Counted from the first letter of the stretch, positions 25,476-33,658 are shown. The stretch is 64,000 bases of DNA from Mucilaginibacter sp. UR6-1 (GCF_020880975.1 NZ_JAJIWP010000005.1:186001-250000); one strand, 5' to 3'. The notes: a model not told the origin generated them from the sequence alone. Program-made: numbers and translations.

Positions 25476-26138
25476 TCAATTTTCTTTATCGCTCTCTGCC
25501 TTAGCCTTGTTTTCAGCTGCTAAAAGATCTGTTGCGATCGGATGCCGGGCCAACAATTTTGCGAACCAGGCCAAATTTCCGGTCATGTAGCGCAAGCTCT
25601 TATTGGTGTAGAGATAACGTTCGCCACCTGCCTCAACATAGTCTTTCTCGCCACCTGCTACACCCACCCAGTAGGCATTTGCATTTGGTGGAATGGTAAA
25701 ACCGACTTCCTGCAATGACCAAAGCACCTGTGCAGCACAACTATGTGCCCCATCTTCATTACCCGTTATTAAACATCCGGCAACTTTGTTGTAAGGCATG
25801 AACTGTCCGTTTTTCGGATCTATCAGATCTTCATCCCTGAAAATAGCATCCAATCTTTCGATAACCTTCTGGGCAGTAGATGCCAGATGTCCCATCCATA
25901 TCGGCGTGGCGATCACAAAGATATTACATGACTTTATCTTCTCAAGGATCAGCGGCCATTCATCGCCGTCGCCCTCATCAGATGTGTTTCCAGTAAGGAC
26001 GGTAAAGTCGTTAAGACGGATGATCTCAGTTTCAAAACCATTTTCCTGCAATTGTACAGCAGCTTTTTTGGCCAATGCTTCGGTATTTGAAAAATTTGGT
26101 GCGCGTTTCAGCGTACAGTTAATGAATAATGCTTTCAT
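25476..26138 (-). CDS. Flavodoxin-fold NAD(P)H-dependent oxidoreductase
   Basis: A 220-residue flavoprotein. The N-terminus MKALFINCTLKRAPNFSNTE has the FMN phosphate-binding loop after the first strand, and VIATPIWMGHLASTAQKVIE carries the flavin-contacting TPIWMG motif of the NADPH:FMN reductase group. It has no signal peptide. Likely a quinone, nitro or FMN reductase. It is followed by the DksA-like gene (39 bp) and preceded by the DUF2383 gene, from which a terminator separates it. Confidence 0.9.
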   Translation of the reverse strand: MKALFINCTLKRAPNFSNTEALAKKAAVQLQENGFETEIIRLNDFTVLTGNTSDEGDGDEWPLILEKIKSCNIFVIATPIWMGHLASTAQKVIERLDAIFRDEDLIDPKNGQFMPYNKVAGCLITGNEDGAHSCAAQVLWSLQEVGFTIPPNANAYWVGVAGGEKDYVEAGGERYLYTNKSLRYMTGNLAWFAKLLARHPIATDLLAAENKAKAESDKEN

Positions 26139-26143
26139 AAGAA

Positions 26144-26171
26144 TAAAAAAGGAGCTGTATTAACAGCTCCT
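26144..26171 (-). terminator. Rho-independent terminator after the DUF2383 gene
   Basis: The stem AGGAGCTG / CAGCTCCT is perfect with a 6-base loop, followed on the minus strand by six T. It lies just after the stop at 26187 and before the reductase start at 26138, which must then have its own promoter or rely on read-through. Confidence 0.8.
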
Positions 26172-26186
26172 GCAAAGATCTTTAGG

Positions 26187-26639
26187 TTATGATTTGGCGA
26201 TGTCACGTAATGCTCTCACTTCATCATGGGCGGCGTTGATCCCAATTTGCTGGCGACCGACCAACTCACGTGCGTCACCGGTCAGGTCAATATCTGCCAG
26301 GGCATCACTATAGGCTCTTTTAATCGCGTCCTCGCCGCGCTCCGCCTCCGACAAAATGCTTTCCCTGGTACTACCCCCAAAAAGAGACTTAACATCGATC
26401 CATGCTCGGTGTAACGTTCCGGCTACGCTGTTGCCTGTCTCTACAGCTGCACCTTCTGCGCCTACCAAAGCTGAAAGTTCCTGGCTGTTCTCTCTGCTCT
26501 GCGCTGAATAACGCTGAAATAACGCTTTCAGGTCAATATTCTCATCATTTATATCTGCAATGGCTTTCTCAAAACCTGCGATACGATCATTATTGATCTC
26601 GATCAGTTCATTCAGTACTTTGCTCTCCGTCGTTTCCAT
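26187..26639 (-). CDS. DUF2383 (PA2169 family) four-helix bundle protein
   Basis: A 150-residue helical protein. The N-terminal half (VLNELIEINNDRIAGFEKAI, ENIDLKALFQRYSAQSRENS) and GTLHRAWIDVKSLFGGSTRE are hallmarks of the PA2169/DUF2383 family, a ferritin-like fold with unknown role that often accompanies stress genes, as DUF892 does. It has no signal peptide and its own terminator. It is the last intact gene of the stress block before the breakpoint at 27453. Confidence 0.92.
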   Translation of the reverse strand: METTESKVLNELIEINNDRIAGFEKAIADINDENIDLKALFQRYSAQSRENSQELSALVGAEGAAVETGNSVAGTLHRAWIDVKSLFGGSTRESILSEAERGEDAIKRAYSDALADIDLTGDARELVGRQQIGINAAHDEVRALRDIAKS

Positions 26640-26787
26640 AGGTGTTTTTTGATGTACAAAAAGAACCCGCGATCAACTAATTTGTTTGTAAACCTATTTC
26701 CTAGAACAATCTTATTATCCTTATCCGCGTGCTTCCGTTGGTTTAGCCATTTAGCTAATCAGCTGATCATGTTTGTGAAACAGATAA

Positions 26788-27480
26788 TTAAGTTCGAGGT
26801 CGTCCTGCTTTCTTCAACCAAACGCTTCCAAAAATACCTGCACAAAGCGATGCGATCAATATCCCGTATTTAGCCTGCTCTACCATCTGCTGATCTGAAA
26901 AAGCCAGGGAAGAAACAAACAATGACATCGTAAAACCAATACCCGCTAATATAGCCACGCCGACCATGTGCTTCCAGGAAGCATCCTGTGGCAGGTCTGC
27001 CATTTTACTTTTCACCATCAGCCAGGTAAATGATAACACGCCGGTAAATTTCCCGATCAGCAGTCCGGCAATTACGCCGATACTGACGGGGTTAACAATA
27101 TCCCTTAAAAAACCGCCTTTTATGTATATCCCGGAATTGGCCAGAGCGAACACTGGCATAATGACAAATGCCACCCAGGGATGCAGTGCAGATTCGATCT
27201 TTTGTAATGGTGTCTGCGCGGCCAGGCTCAATCCTTTAATGTCTTCGATCAGCTCATGCTGTCGCGGGGTAGTCAGTGTGCCGCAGTTTGGAATCTCCTG
27301 TTCAAACGCAGCCGCTAATTCACGCAACCGTTCGGCATAACGTTTTTCATCGACCTTTCGACGAGCTGGTATGGTAAACGCTACCAATACCCCGGCAATC
27401 GTCGCGTGCACGCCTGAAAGCAGGAAACCCACCCAAACGCCAAGCCCGATGAAGCTTTTTATCAGGCGAAAAGGCGGTAT
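26788..27480 (-). pseudogene. nhaA: NhaA Na+/H+ antiporter, 5' truncated
   Basis: Only the C-terminal half of the antiporter remains. GVWVGFLLSGVHATIAGVLV is the conserved middle segment, followed by AFTIPARRK, PWVAFVIMPVFALANSG and AILAGIGFTMSLFVSSLAF. NhaA proteins are about 390-430 residues; here about 214 remain from a GTG at 27432. The N-terminal half, with the transport aspartates of helix V, is gone. Similarity stops near 27453, where a Crp-type fragment on the other strand begins. The remnant cannot be a working antiporter. Confidence 0.85.
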
Positions 27481-27785
27481 TTAATATTGATGCCATCGAA
27501 AAATCGGAGCTGCTATTGATCACGCGGTCAAATTACGAAGCTTTAACACTTGCTGTACCGGTTATGGATCGTTACTTCCGGATTTTATATCAAAACAGCC
27601 TGGTTACAAAAGAGCAGCGCTTAATGAGCTCCATTACCCACACAGCCGAAGAAAAGTATGTAAAGCTGGCTGAATCAAACCCGAAGATCATTGAACGTAT
27701 CCCTCAAAACTTAATCGCATCGTATTTGGGTATCGCGCCTGAAACACTGAGCCGTATTAAGAAAAACCTGGCTGCAAAGAGATAG
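27453..27785 (+). pseudogene. Crp/Fnr family regulator, 5' truncated
   Basis: The frame after a TGA at 27450 reads SFLSGEKAVFNIDAIEKSEL and continues into the C-terminal half of a Bacteroidota Crp-type regulator, ending with the helix-turn-helix RIPQNLIASYLGIAPETLSR. The first ~90 residues (most of the sensing barrel) are missing. No ATG start exists; a TTG at 27516 could give 89 residues with only the dimerisation helix and HTH. It begins exactly where nhaA similarity ends on the other strand. Confidence 0.85.
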
Positions 27786-27807
27786 TTATACCTGCTAATA
27801 GGAATGA

Positions 27808-28617
27808 CTATTCGCTGAATCTGCTTACTACTTCATCAAAATCAAATTGCTTAATTGACACCACAAATGGCCGCGTTATATTTTGTTCACCACCTTCGGC
27901 AGGGCCATAATATGTGGCAGTTTTTGAAACCCACTCATTACCATTACTGTAAAAATCAATATCTATTGACCTGGACCCATTGATGAAGGTGAGCGGCAAT
28001 AAATCCCCTTTTACCGGCCTTATTCGTAGTATCATATTATCAAAACAACGCTCGTAAAGCTGGTTCCCGTCTTCGTTTCTTACTGATATACAATCATCAT
28101 CTTCAACGTATAGTGTTTTATCTCCGTTGCCCAAAACAAGCGAATCATTAACCCGGTCGCCAATAGTGTCATCCGGCTTATCACTGTCAGGCTTGTTTGT
28201 TGTCTTTTTTATACTTTTCAGGTTGGCTTTGTTTACAACATATCTTACCAGGGATGTTCCATCCTGATCTATCTCACACTTGGCGATGCCCCTTTTGGGG
28301 TCAATCCAGGTAAACTTGTAAAAATAACGCTCCTCTTTTCCGGGATAATAAGTAACACCCTGGTTAGATGAATTGATATGGTCGGCCTTAAATCTGAGTT
28401 CATCCATAATGCCGGTGTGAATAATGGAATCCGGCGTTACCTTGATCGTTTCATTGTTGGATGCAGTATCAGTAAGTTGAAAATCATTCTCCTGATTATC
28501 GATCACTGTCCAGGTATCAGCAAAGTTTAATGCAGGTTGGTTTGAGGTACATGAGATAACCAGGCTTAATAATAAAATAACGGGCATGGCCAGTTTTGTA
28601 TGATTGGTAAAGGTCAT
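27808..28617 (-). CDS. Lipoprotein, hypothetical
   Basis: A 269-residue protein with a lipoprotein signal ending LVISC (lipid cysteine at residue 23). The mature part is acidic and beta-rich, with an aspartate-rich middle (NKPDSDKPDDTIGDRVNDSL) and no domain I recognise. It is probably held at the cell surface or in the periplasm. It lies 35 bp downstream of another lipoprotein gene on the same strand, so the two probably form a unit. Function unknown. Confidence 0.8.
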   Translation of the reverse strand: MTFTNHTKLAMPVILLLSLVISCTSNQPALNFADTWTVIDNQENDFQLTDTASNNETIKVTPDSIIHTGIMDELRFKADHINSSNQGVTYYPGKEERYFYKFTWIDPKRGIAKCEIDQDGTSLVRYVVNKANLKSIKKTTNKPDSDKPDDTIGDRVNDSLVLGNGDKTLYVEDDDCISVRNEDGNQLYERCFDNMILRIRPVKGDLLPLTFINGSRSIDIDFYSNGNEWVSKTATYYGPAEGGEQNITRPFVVSIKQFDFDEVVSRFSE

Positions 28618-28652
28618 ATGCGTATGTGTGTGATTGGTTAATGTTAATATGA

Positions 28653-29168
28653 TTACTTTATGGTATCGCGCCTCAAAATTGGTTTATCACGATCAGGATG
28701 ATAAAGCGTAGCCGTACGGATCATCATGTCACCATCTATGCCAGGCATCCTTAAAACATCTATACGTGCTATCAAATTTTTACCATGATCCGGCAATACC
28801 CTATTCTCGTTATCTCGGGCAGCTTCATAAACCTGATCGCGATGGCTGTCCATAAGCTTTTTCTGATAAAACTGAATATCCAGGTGTTTTACGATATTCA
28901 ACTCTTGCGCAGGGTAATGGTTTTTTAAAAACAAATCAAGTTCAGTAAAAAGCGCATCAGGCCTGGCGTGGCTAAAGCCGGATATTTCATAATACTGCAC
29001 AACATCCCCCTTAACAAAAATCCGGCTATCCAAACCCTGTCCTGTTAAGAACGCATGGTTATATTCTTCGCTTACAGGTTCAATAGATATGCTATTATTT
29101 TCCCGGCAACTGAAAAAGACCACCAGCAAGAGGCATATTATTAAATACCGCACTTTACATCTTTCCAT
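28653..29168 (-). CDS. Lipoprotein, hypothetical
   Basis: A 171-residue protein. The N-terminus MERCKVRYLIICLLLVVFFS precedes a lipidation cysteine at residue 21. The mature domain (VVQYYEISGFSHARPDALFT, then LNIVKHLDIQFYQKKLMDS) matches no family I know. It is divergent from the TPR gene by 89 bp and co-directional with the next lipoprotein gene. Function unknown. Confidence 0.8.
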   Translation of the reverse strand: MERCKVRYLIICLLLVVFFSCRENNSISIEPVSEEYNHAFLTGQGLDSRIFVKGDVVQYYEISGFSHARPDALFTELDLFLKNHYPAQELNIVKHLDIQFYQKKLMDSHRDQVYEAARDNENRVLPDHGKNLIARIDVLRMPGIDGDMMIRTATLYHPDRDKPILRRDTIK

Positions 29169-29257
29169 AAATAACTATGTAAGGCATTTCAAATATATGT
29201 TACAGTTAAATAACCCAAATGTTCAAAAATGCGGATTACCCTTTTTATATTCGGTAA

Positions 29258-30247
29258 ATGAAGTATGTTTTAAAGTACCTGATTATTGCTGTAGTTTTTT
29301 TCATTTATGTGCCATGCCATGCGCAGGATGCACGCTCATTAACTCAACAAGGAATTGAGCTTGCTGATAAGCAACAGTATGCTGATGCTATTGAAAAATA
29401 CAACGCGGCCTTAAAACTTGAACCCAATAACACCTCTGCCAATTATCGTATGGCTTTTAGTTTGAACGCCAGCGGCAAACGGGCCGAAGCCATCCCCTAC
29501 CTGCAAAAGGTTATCACCTCCGGCGCTTCACCCATGATGATTGCATCAGCCTACAGCCTGCTGGGCAATATATATGATAAAAGCGCACAGCCCACACAGG
29601 CTATAGACAGTTATTTGAAAGCCATTAAAACTGATTCGGCGGATTATACGCTGCATTATAATCTTGCCCTGGCCTATTTTAGGGCGAGGCAATATAACGA
29701 TGCGGAAAAAAGCGCGCTTACAGTACTCGCCACCAACCCAAAACATACCGGCAGCATGCGCTTATATGCCCTGGTAACATTCCATCAAAACAAACGGGGG
29801 CCTGCATTACTGGCGCTTTGCCATTTTCTTTCTCTTGAGCCGAAAGGTGCAAGCAGTACCGAGGCATACGGAAACCTGCAAAGTATATTAAAAGGGGGCG
29901 CGCTTAAAATTGCTGCCGGAGAAAAATCGCCTGTTATTGATGCCTCAACACGGCAACTCAATCAGGCCATTACCACAGCGGTAAATACGGTGGATAAAAG
30001 TAAGTATACCGCACCGGTAACCCTTTTAGAAAAACAATTAAGCGCTGTATTTATACAGCTTGGAAACATGGCGAGCAAACAAACGGCTAACCCTGCCTTT
30101 TTTAAGAACATTGCCGCCGAGTATTATCAATTAGCGCAAACCGACCGCATGCCCGCCTTCGCCAACTTTATAAGCCAAAGTGTTGATAAAAATGCTGCCG
30201 CATGGGTAAAAGCACATAGCAGTGTTGGTAATGAGTTGGGGGAGTAA
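29258..30247 (+). CDS. TPR repeat protein, exported
   Basis: A 329-residue protein with a cleavable signal peptide (hydrophobic 4-18, then CHAQDARS). Four to five tetratricopeptide repeats cover residues 25-190, for example ELADKQQYADAIEKYNAALK, AYSLLGNIYDKSAQPTQAID and LHYNLALAYFRARQYNDAEK. The C-terminal 120 residues are helical and undefined. A periplasmic scaffolding role is usual for such proteins. It stands alone, with no operon partner. Confidence 0.9.
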   Translation: MKYVLKYLIIAVVFFIYVPCHAQDARSLTQQGIELADKQQYADAIEKYNAALKLEPNNTSANYRMAFSLNASGKRAEAIPYLQKVITSGASPMMIASAYSLLGNIYDKSAQPTQAIDSYLKAIKTDSADYTLHYNLALAYFRARQYNDAEKSALTVLATNPKHTGSMRLYALVTFHQNKRGPALLALCHFLSLEPKGASSTEAYGNLQSILKGGALKIAAGEKSPVIDASTRQLNQAITTAVNTVDKSKYTAPVTLLEKQLSAVFIQLGNMASKQTANPAFFKNIAAEYYQLAQTDRMPAFANFISQSVDKNAAAWVKAHSSVGNELGE

Positions 30248-30301
30248 TGCCCTGTTAATAAGCCGGTATGGTGCGGTGATATTAGGAAAATGAATATTCT
30301 G

Positions 30302-30694
30302 TTACAGCTTGCTCTTTCTGCTGGCTACTATACGTTGCCGGTGCTTTGTGCCCCAGTCTTTAAGTTCAAGCAGCACCTTATCTAACGATTGGCTGTAGGG
30401 CGTTAACTGGTAGGTAACCGTAACCGGTGTGGTTGAATATATATTGCGCACTATAAATTCGTTAAGCTCCAGCTCCTTTAATTCTTTGGATAGTACTTTA
30501 GGGGTAATATCGCCTATTGAGCGTTGAATATCCTTGAAACGCATTGGCCCGCCGCTAAGGGTAAAAATAAGTGGCAGTTTCCATTTACCGTTCAGCACGT
30601 ACAGGGCATCACGTATGCCCGCAACACCTTCGCTGCAGTTAAGCCTGGCGCAGTTTCGCTCTAATTCCGAACTTATTTTTACCTGTGTTTCCAT
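30302..30694 (-). CDS. HxlR family transcriptional regulator
   Basis: A 130-residue winged-helix regulator. The core VLNGKWKLPLIFTLSGGPMR, then FKDIQRSIGDITPKVLSKEL, matches the HxlR family exactly, and a cysteine at residue 15 (NCARLN) and another at 20 could allow quinone or thiol sensing as in YodB and HypR. It is divergent from the azoreductase gene, with a perfect 38-bp palindrome between them. By analogy with Bacillus YodB and AzoR1 it should repress both. Confidence 0.93.
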   Translation of the reverse strand: METQVKISSELERNCARLNCSEGVAGIRDALYVLNGKWKLPLIFTLSGGPMRFKDIQRSIGDITPKVLSKELKELELNEFIVRNIYSTTPVTVTYQLTPYSQSLDKVLLELKDWGTKHRQRIVASRKSKL

Positions 30695-30700
30695 ACAATG

Positions 30701-30708
30701 TAAAGGTA
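30701..30708 (-). promoter_or_regulatory. -7 element candidate of the hxlR gene
   Basis: On the minus strand this reads TACCTTTA, one mismatch from TAnnTTTG, 7 bp before the hxlR ATG. No good -33 TTG was found. The palindrome at 30711-30748 would cover the rest of the promoter. Confidence 0.35.
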
Positions 30709-30710
30709 AT

Positions 30711-30748
30711 TACTATCCTAAAGGATACCGGTATCCTTTAGGATAGTA
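30711..30748. promoter_or_regulatory. 38-bp perfect palindrome, probable HxlR operator
   Basis: The half TACTATCCTAAAGGATACC (30711-30729) is followed by its exact reverse complement. Each half also contains a near-palindromic TATCCTAAAGGATA, so the site may bind two dimers. It lies 16 bp before hxlR and 63 bp before the azoreductase start, placed to block both promoters. Confidence 0.8.
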
Positions 30749-30773
30749 GTATCTTAAAGATAGCCGGGCTAAT

Positions 30774-30781
30774 TAAGTTTG
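30774..30781 (+). promoter_or_regulatory. -7 element of the azoreductase gene
   Basis: TAAGTTTG matches TAnnTTTG perfectly, 30 bp before the ATG at 30812. The -33 region is poor (TTA), as expected for a regulated promoter. The palindrome lies immediately upstream. Confidence 0.55.
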
Positions 30782-30811
30782 CCTCAATAACAAACAAAAT
30801 TAGTTACAAAC

Positions 30812-31411
30812 ATGAAAAAGATCCTTCATATCATTTCGAGCCCGAAGGGCGAAAACTCATTCAGCATTAAGTTGGGCAACGCTATTATTGATAAGCTGAA
30901 ACAAGCCAACCCGGGCAGTACGGTACAGGTTAAAGACCTAACTGAGTCGCCATTTCCGCACCTGGAGGAGGCAACACTTTCCGCATTTTATACTCCTGCG
31001 GAAAACCATACATCTGAAAACATAGAAGCCCTTAAAAACTCAAATCAGGCTATTGCCGAGATCAACAACGCTGATATTATTGTAATAGGTACTCCATTGT
31101 GGAATTTCGGTATCCCGTCGGTACTTAAAGCCTGGGTAGATCATATTGCCCGCGCGGGCGTTACCTTCAAATACAGCGAAGCAGGTGCTGAAGGTTTGAT
31201 TAAAAACAAAGTGGTATATGTAGCGATGTCATCAGGTGGAATATATTCAAGCGGGCCTTACCAATCGTATGATTTTGTTTCAACTTATCTAAAAAATATA
31301 TTGGGCTTTTTAGGAATGACTGACCTTACGGTGTTCCGTGTTGAGGGCACAGCCTACCCAGACCAAGCCGAACTGGCACTGCAAAGGGGAATAGAAAGTA
31401 TTAGTATATAA
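30812..31411 (+). CDS. azoR: FMN-dependent NADH-azoreductase
   Basis: A 199-residue flavodoxin-fold enzyme. MKKILHIISSPKGENSFSIK is the FMN-phosphate loop, and ADIIVIGTPLWNFGIPSVLK with AWVDHIARAGVTFKY is the diagnostic AzoR segment. It reduces quinones and azo compounds with NADH and protects against electrophile stress. The gene is divergent from hxlR across the 38-bp palindrome and ends at a strong bidirectional terminator. Confidence 0.94.
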   Translation: MKKILHIISSPKGENSFSIKLGNAIIDKLKQANPGSTVQVKDLTESPFPHLEEATLSAFYTPAENHTSENIEALKNSNQAIAEINNADIIVIGTPLWNFGIPSVLKAWVDHIARAGVTFKYSEAGAEGLIKNKVVYVAMSSGGIYSSGPYQSYDFVSTYLKNILGFLGMTDLTVFRVEGTAYPDQAELALQRGIESISI

Positions 31412-31431
31412 ACAACCTACATAATAACCAT

Positions 31432-31461
31432 AAAAAAAACCCGCCATACAGCGGGTTTTTT
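31432..31461. terminator. Bidirectional terminator between azoR and the ECF sigma gene
   Basis: The hairpin AAAAAACCCGC-CATACA-GCGGGTTTTTT has A- and T-runs on both sides, so it can end both convergent transcripts. Confidence 0.9.
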
Positions 31462-31492
31462 ATTATATATATGTTGAGTTTAAAATTTACTA

Positions 31493-32032
31493 TTACTCGG
31501 CATCAGCATAAACAGGTTTGGTAACGCCGTTATCATAGGCTTTCAAATTCTTTTTAAGCAACTTGCGGGCTACGTGGATACGGGTTTTAACAGTACCGAT
31601 AGGTATTTCCAAATGATCGGCAATTTCGTGGTATTTGTGGCCTTCAAAGTACATGGTGAATGGCACATAATACTCTTCAGGTAGTTTTTCAAGGGCGCGT
31701 TTAATATCATCCATTACAAACTTTGATTCGCCATCATTTTTAGTTGAGCTGAAAACCAGGTTTGGTGATGATATTTCATCGCTCTTGGTAACAAATGTGC
31801 TCATCTTAACAAAACGGCGATAGTTGTTGATGAAGGTATTTTTCATGATTGTGTATAACCACCCTTTTAAGTTGGTACCTTCTTTAAACTTATTGTAATA
31901 AGTTATCGCTTTTAACATGGTGTCCTGCACCAGGTCGTTGGCATCGTCAGCATCGTGCGTAAAATGTAAAGCGTATGAACGCAGTGAACTTGCTTGACGT
32001 AGTACCAGGGTGTTAAACTCAATCTTTGTCAT
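31493..32032 (-). CDS. ECF sigma factor, orphan
   Basis: A 179-residue RNA polymerase sigma factor. Region 2 includes DADDANDLVQDTMLKAITYY and LKGWLYTIMKNTFINNYRRF. Region 4 is LPEEYYVPFTMYFEGHKYHE with IPIGTVKTRIHVARKLLKK. No FecR or other anti-sigma gene lies next to it, and no SusC/D pair, so it is not the iron or glycan signalling type. A conserved orphan ECF of this kind (SigP in Porphyromonas) is linked to type IX secretion; equivalence is not shown here. Confidence 0.93.
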   Translation of the reverse strand: MTKIEFNTLVLRQASSLRSYALHFTHDADDANDLVQDTMLKAITYYNKFKEGTNLKGWLYTIMKNTFINNYRRFVKMSTFVTKSDEISSPNLVFSSTKNDGESKFVMDDIKRALEKLPEEYYVPFTMYFEGHKYHEIADHLEIPIGTVKTRIHVARKLLKKNLKAYDNGVTKPVYADAE

Positions 32033-32307
32033 AATAGTAGTTGTTTATGTGATTGAATAAAAACAATTATGATACCACTTTGCTAAACTTATAATAAAAG
32101 CCGTTTTAAAGCATCTAAAACGTAACTAAAACGTTTAAACACACATAGCTCTTTAATAAAATATTAATAATTGCTTGTTTTGAGTACAATTAACTGTACA
32201 CATATATGGAATGCAGTGTAGCTTATAGCAGAATAAGCGCGTTATAATACACATCAACCCTATTAAGGAAGCTGCATTTAAGTAACAACAATAGAATTAT
32301 TGAGTTA
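32033..32307. other. Intergenic region between murB and the sigma factor gene
   Basis: In this 275-bp AT-rich gap no ORF, repeat or clear hairpin was recognised. It must contain the promoter of the ECF sigma gene. TAAGTTTA at about 32083-32090 on the minus strand is a one-mismatch -7 element without a -33 partner. Confidence 0.5.
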
Positions 32308-33336
32308 TTAGCCCGGGTTGCCTATAATATTCACCTCGCGCTCCAGCTTAACGCCGAATTTAGCATACACACTGTCTATGATTTGCGACGAAAAATCATA
32401 CACTTCCTGCCCGGTAGCCCCTCCATGATTAACCAATACCAGCGCCTGGTTTTTCCAGGTGCCGGTATTTCCAACCACTTTACCCCGCCAGCCGCACTGC
32501 TCAATCAACCACCCTGCTGCTAATTTTATAAACCCTTCACCCGCCGGATAGTTCACTACGCCCGGATGATTAGTTATTAACAAACTGAACTTATCCACAT
32601 CAATAACCGGGTTTTTGAAAAAGCTGCCCGCGTTACCTATGGTTGATGGATCGGGCAGTTTGGAAACACGTATGTGCGATACTACTGCTGATACATCCTT
32701 TATAGTAGGATTGGTTATACCGCGGGCGGTAAGCTCCTGCTCAATAGCGCCGTATTTTAAGTTAAGGTTCGGGGTTAATGATAATTTATATTTTACCGAT
32801 GTGATGATGCACTGCCCCTTCAGCTCGCTTTTAAATATGCTTTCGCGATAGCCGAATTTGCAATCAGCATGGGTAAAGGTTTTGATTTGGCCGGTAGCAA
32901 TCTCAAAAGCGCGGCAGCTTTCAAAAACATCCTTTATCTCCACGCCATAAGCGCCTATATTTTGTATGGGCGATGCCCCTACCGAGCCCGGTATCAGGCT
33001 CAGGTTTTCCATACCTGCAAAACCACGGTCTACACAAAAGTTAACCAAATCATTCCATACCTCACCGCCGCCGGCTTCAACAATGACTTCATCCTGATTG
33101 ATGCGATGTTCAATGCCGCGGATGTTGATGCGGATAACCAATCCATCAAAATCATTCACCATGAGCATATTACTACCGCCACCTAATACCAGGCGGGGTA
33201 TGTTATTCCATTTTTCGTCGGCAAATAATTCCGCTAAATCATCTTCATGGCTTATTTCAACAAAGTATCTGGCGTGAGCCTCAATGCCAAAAGTATTAAG
33301 ATGTTTAAGCGAAGTATTTTCCTGTATTTGCAGCAT
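32308..33336 (-). CDS. murB: UDP-N-acetylmuramate dehydrogenase
   Basis: A 342-residue FAD enzyme that reduces UDP-GlcNAc-enolpyruvate to UDP-MurNAc in peptidoglycan synthesis. The FAD loop is RLVLGGGSNMLMVNDFDGLV, followed by SLIPGSVGASPIQNIGAYG and the catalytic serine in NAGSFFKNP, typical of type I MurB. The ATG at 33336 was chosen because translation begins MLQIQENTSLKHLNTFGIEA, the normal family start; the frame is open 64 codons further but without similarity. It is divergent from the PIN toxin-antitoxin pair. Confidence 0.96.
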   Translation of the reverse strand: MLQIQENTSLKHLNTFGIEAHARYFVEISHEDDLAELFADEKWNNIPRLVLGGGSNMLMVNDFDGLVIRINIRGIEHRINQDEVIVEAGGGEVWNDLVNFCVDRGFAGMENLSLIPGSVGASPIQNIGAYGVEIKDVFESCRAFEIATGQIKTFTHADCKFGYRESIFKSELKGQCIITSVKYKLSLTPNLNLKYGAIEQELTARGITNPTIKDVSAVVSHIRVSKLPDPSTIGNAGSFFKNPVIDVDKFSLLITNHPGVVNYPAGEGFIKLAAGWLIEQCGWRGKVVGNTGTWKNQALVLVNHGGATGQEVYDFSSQIIDSVYAKFGVKLEREVNIIGNPG

Positions 33337-33411
33337 GGGTACGAATGTCGGGATTTTTTCTTTGTATCGATTATTTTTGCCGGATACAAACATCCATATA
33401 AACGTATAACG

Positions 33412-33442
33412 TTGTAAGCTCAGTTTATTTACTGTAAATTTG
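33412..33442 (+). promoter_or_regulatory. Promoter of the toxin-antitoxin pair, apparently leaderless
   Basis: TTG at 33412-33414, 20 bp, then TAAATTTG at 33435-33442 is a perfect Bacteroidota promoter. The antitoxin ATG (33446) begins only 3 bp after the -7 element, so transcription would start at or next to the start codon. Confidence 0.7.
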
Positions 33443-33445
33443 ATT

Positions 33446-33658
33446 ATGGCAACGTTGAAGATAAATGTAGTGAACCCCAAAGCAATAAAATTGCTGCAAG
33501 ACCTGGCGGAACTTAACCTGATCACCATTCAAGAAAATGCTGATAACGGATTTCAGCGCATCCTTACTAAGTTACGCTCTAATGATAAAAATGCCCCAAA
33601 CTTAGATGAGATAACCAAACAGGTTGAGGTAGTGCGTAAAAGGCGGTATGAAAAGTAA
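33446..33658 (+). CDS. Antitoxin of a PIN-domain toxin-antitoxin pair
   Basis: A 70-residue protein beginning MATLKINVVNPKAIKLLQDL with a short N-terminal strand, then helices, ending VEVVRKRRYEK. It resembles the small antitoxins that precede PIN toxins in Bacteroidota and Cyanobacteria, with an N-terminal beta strand for dimerisation or DNA binding and a C-terminal tail for toxin binding. The ATG at 33446 was preferred to a TTG two codons earlier. Its end overlaps the toxin start by 11 bp. Confidence 0.82.
   Translation: MATLKINVVNPKAIKLLQDLAELNLITIQENADNGFQRILTKLRSNDKNAPNLDEITKQVEVVRKRRYEK

Noticed and set aside
33337..33528. Long N-terminal extension of MurB
   Set aside because: It overlaps the toxin-antitoxin promoter and start on the other strand and lacks similarity; MLQIQENTSL is the normal MurB start.
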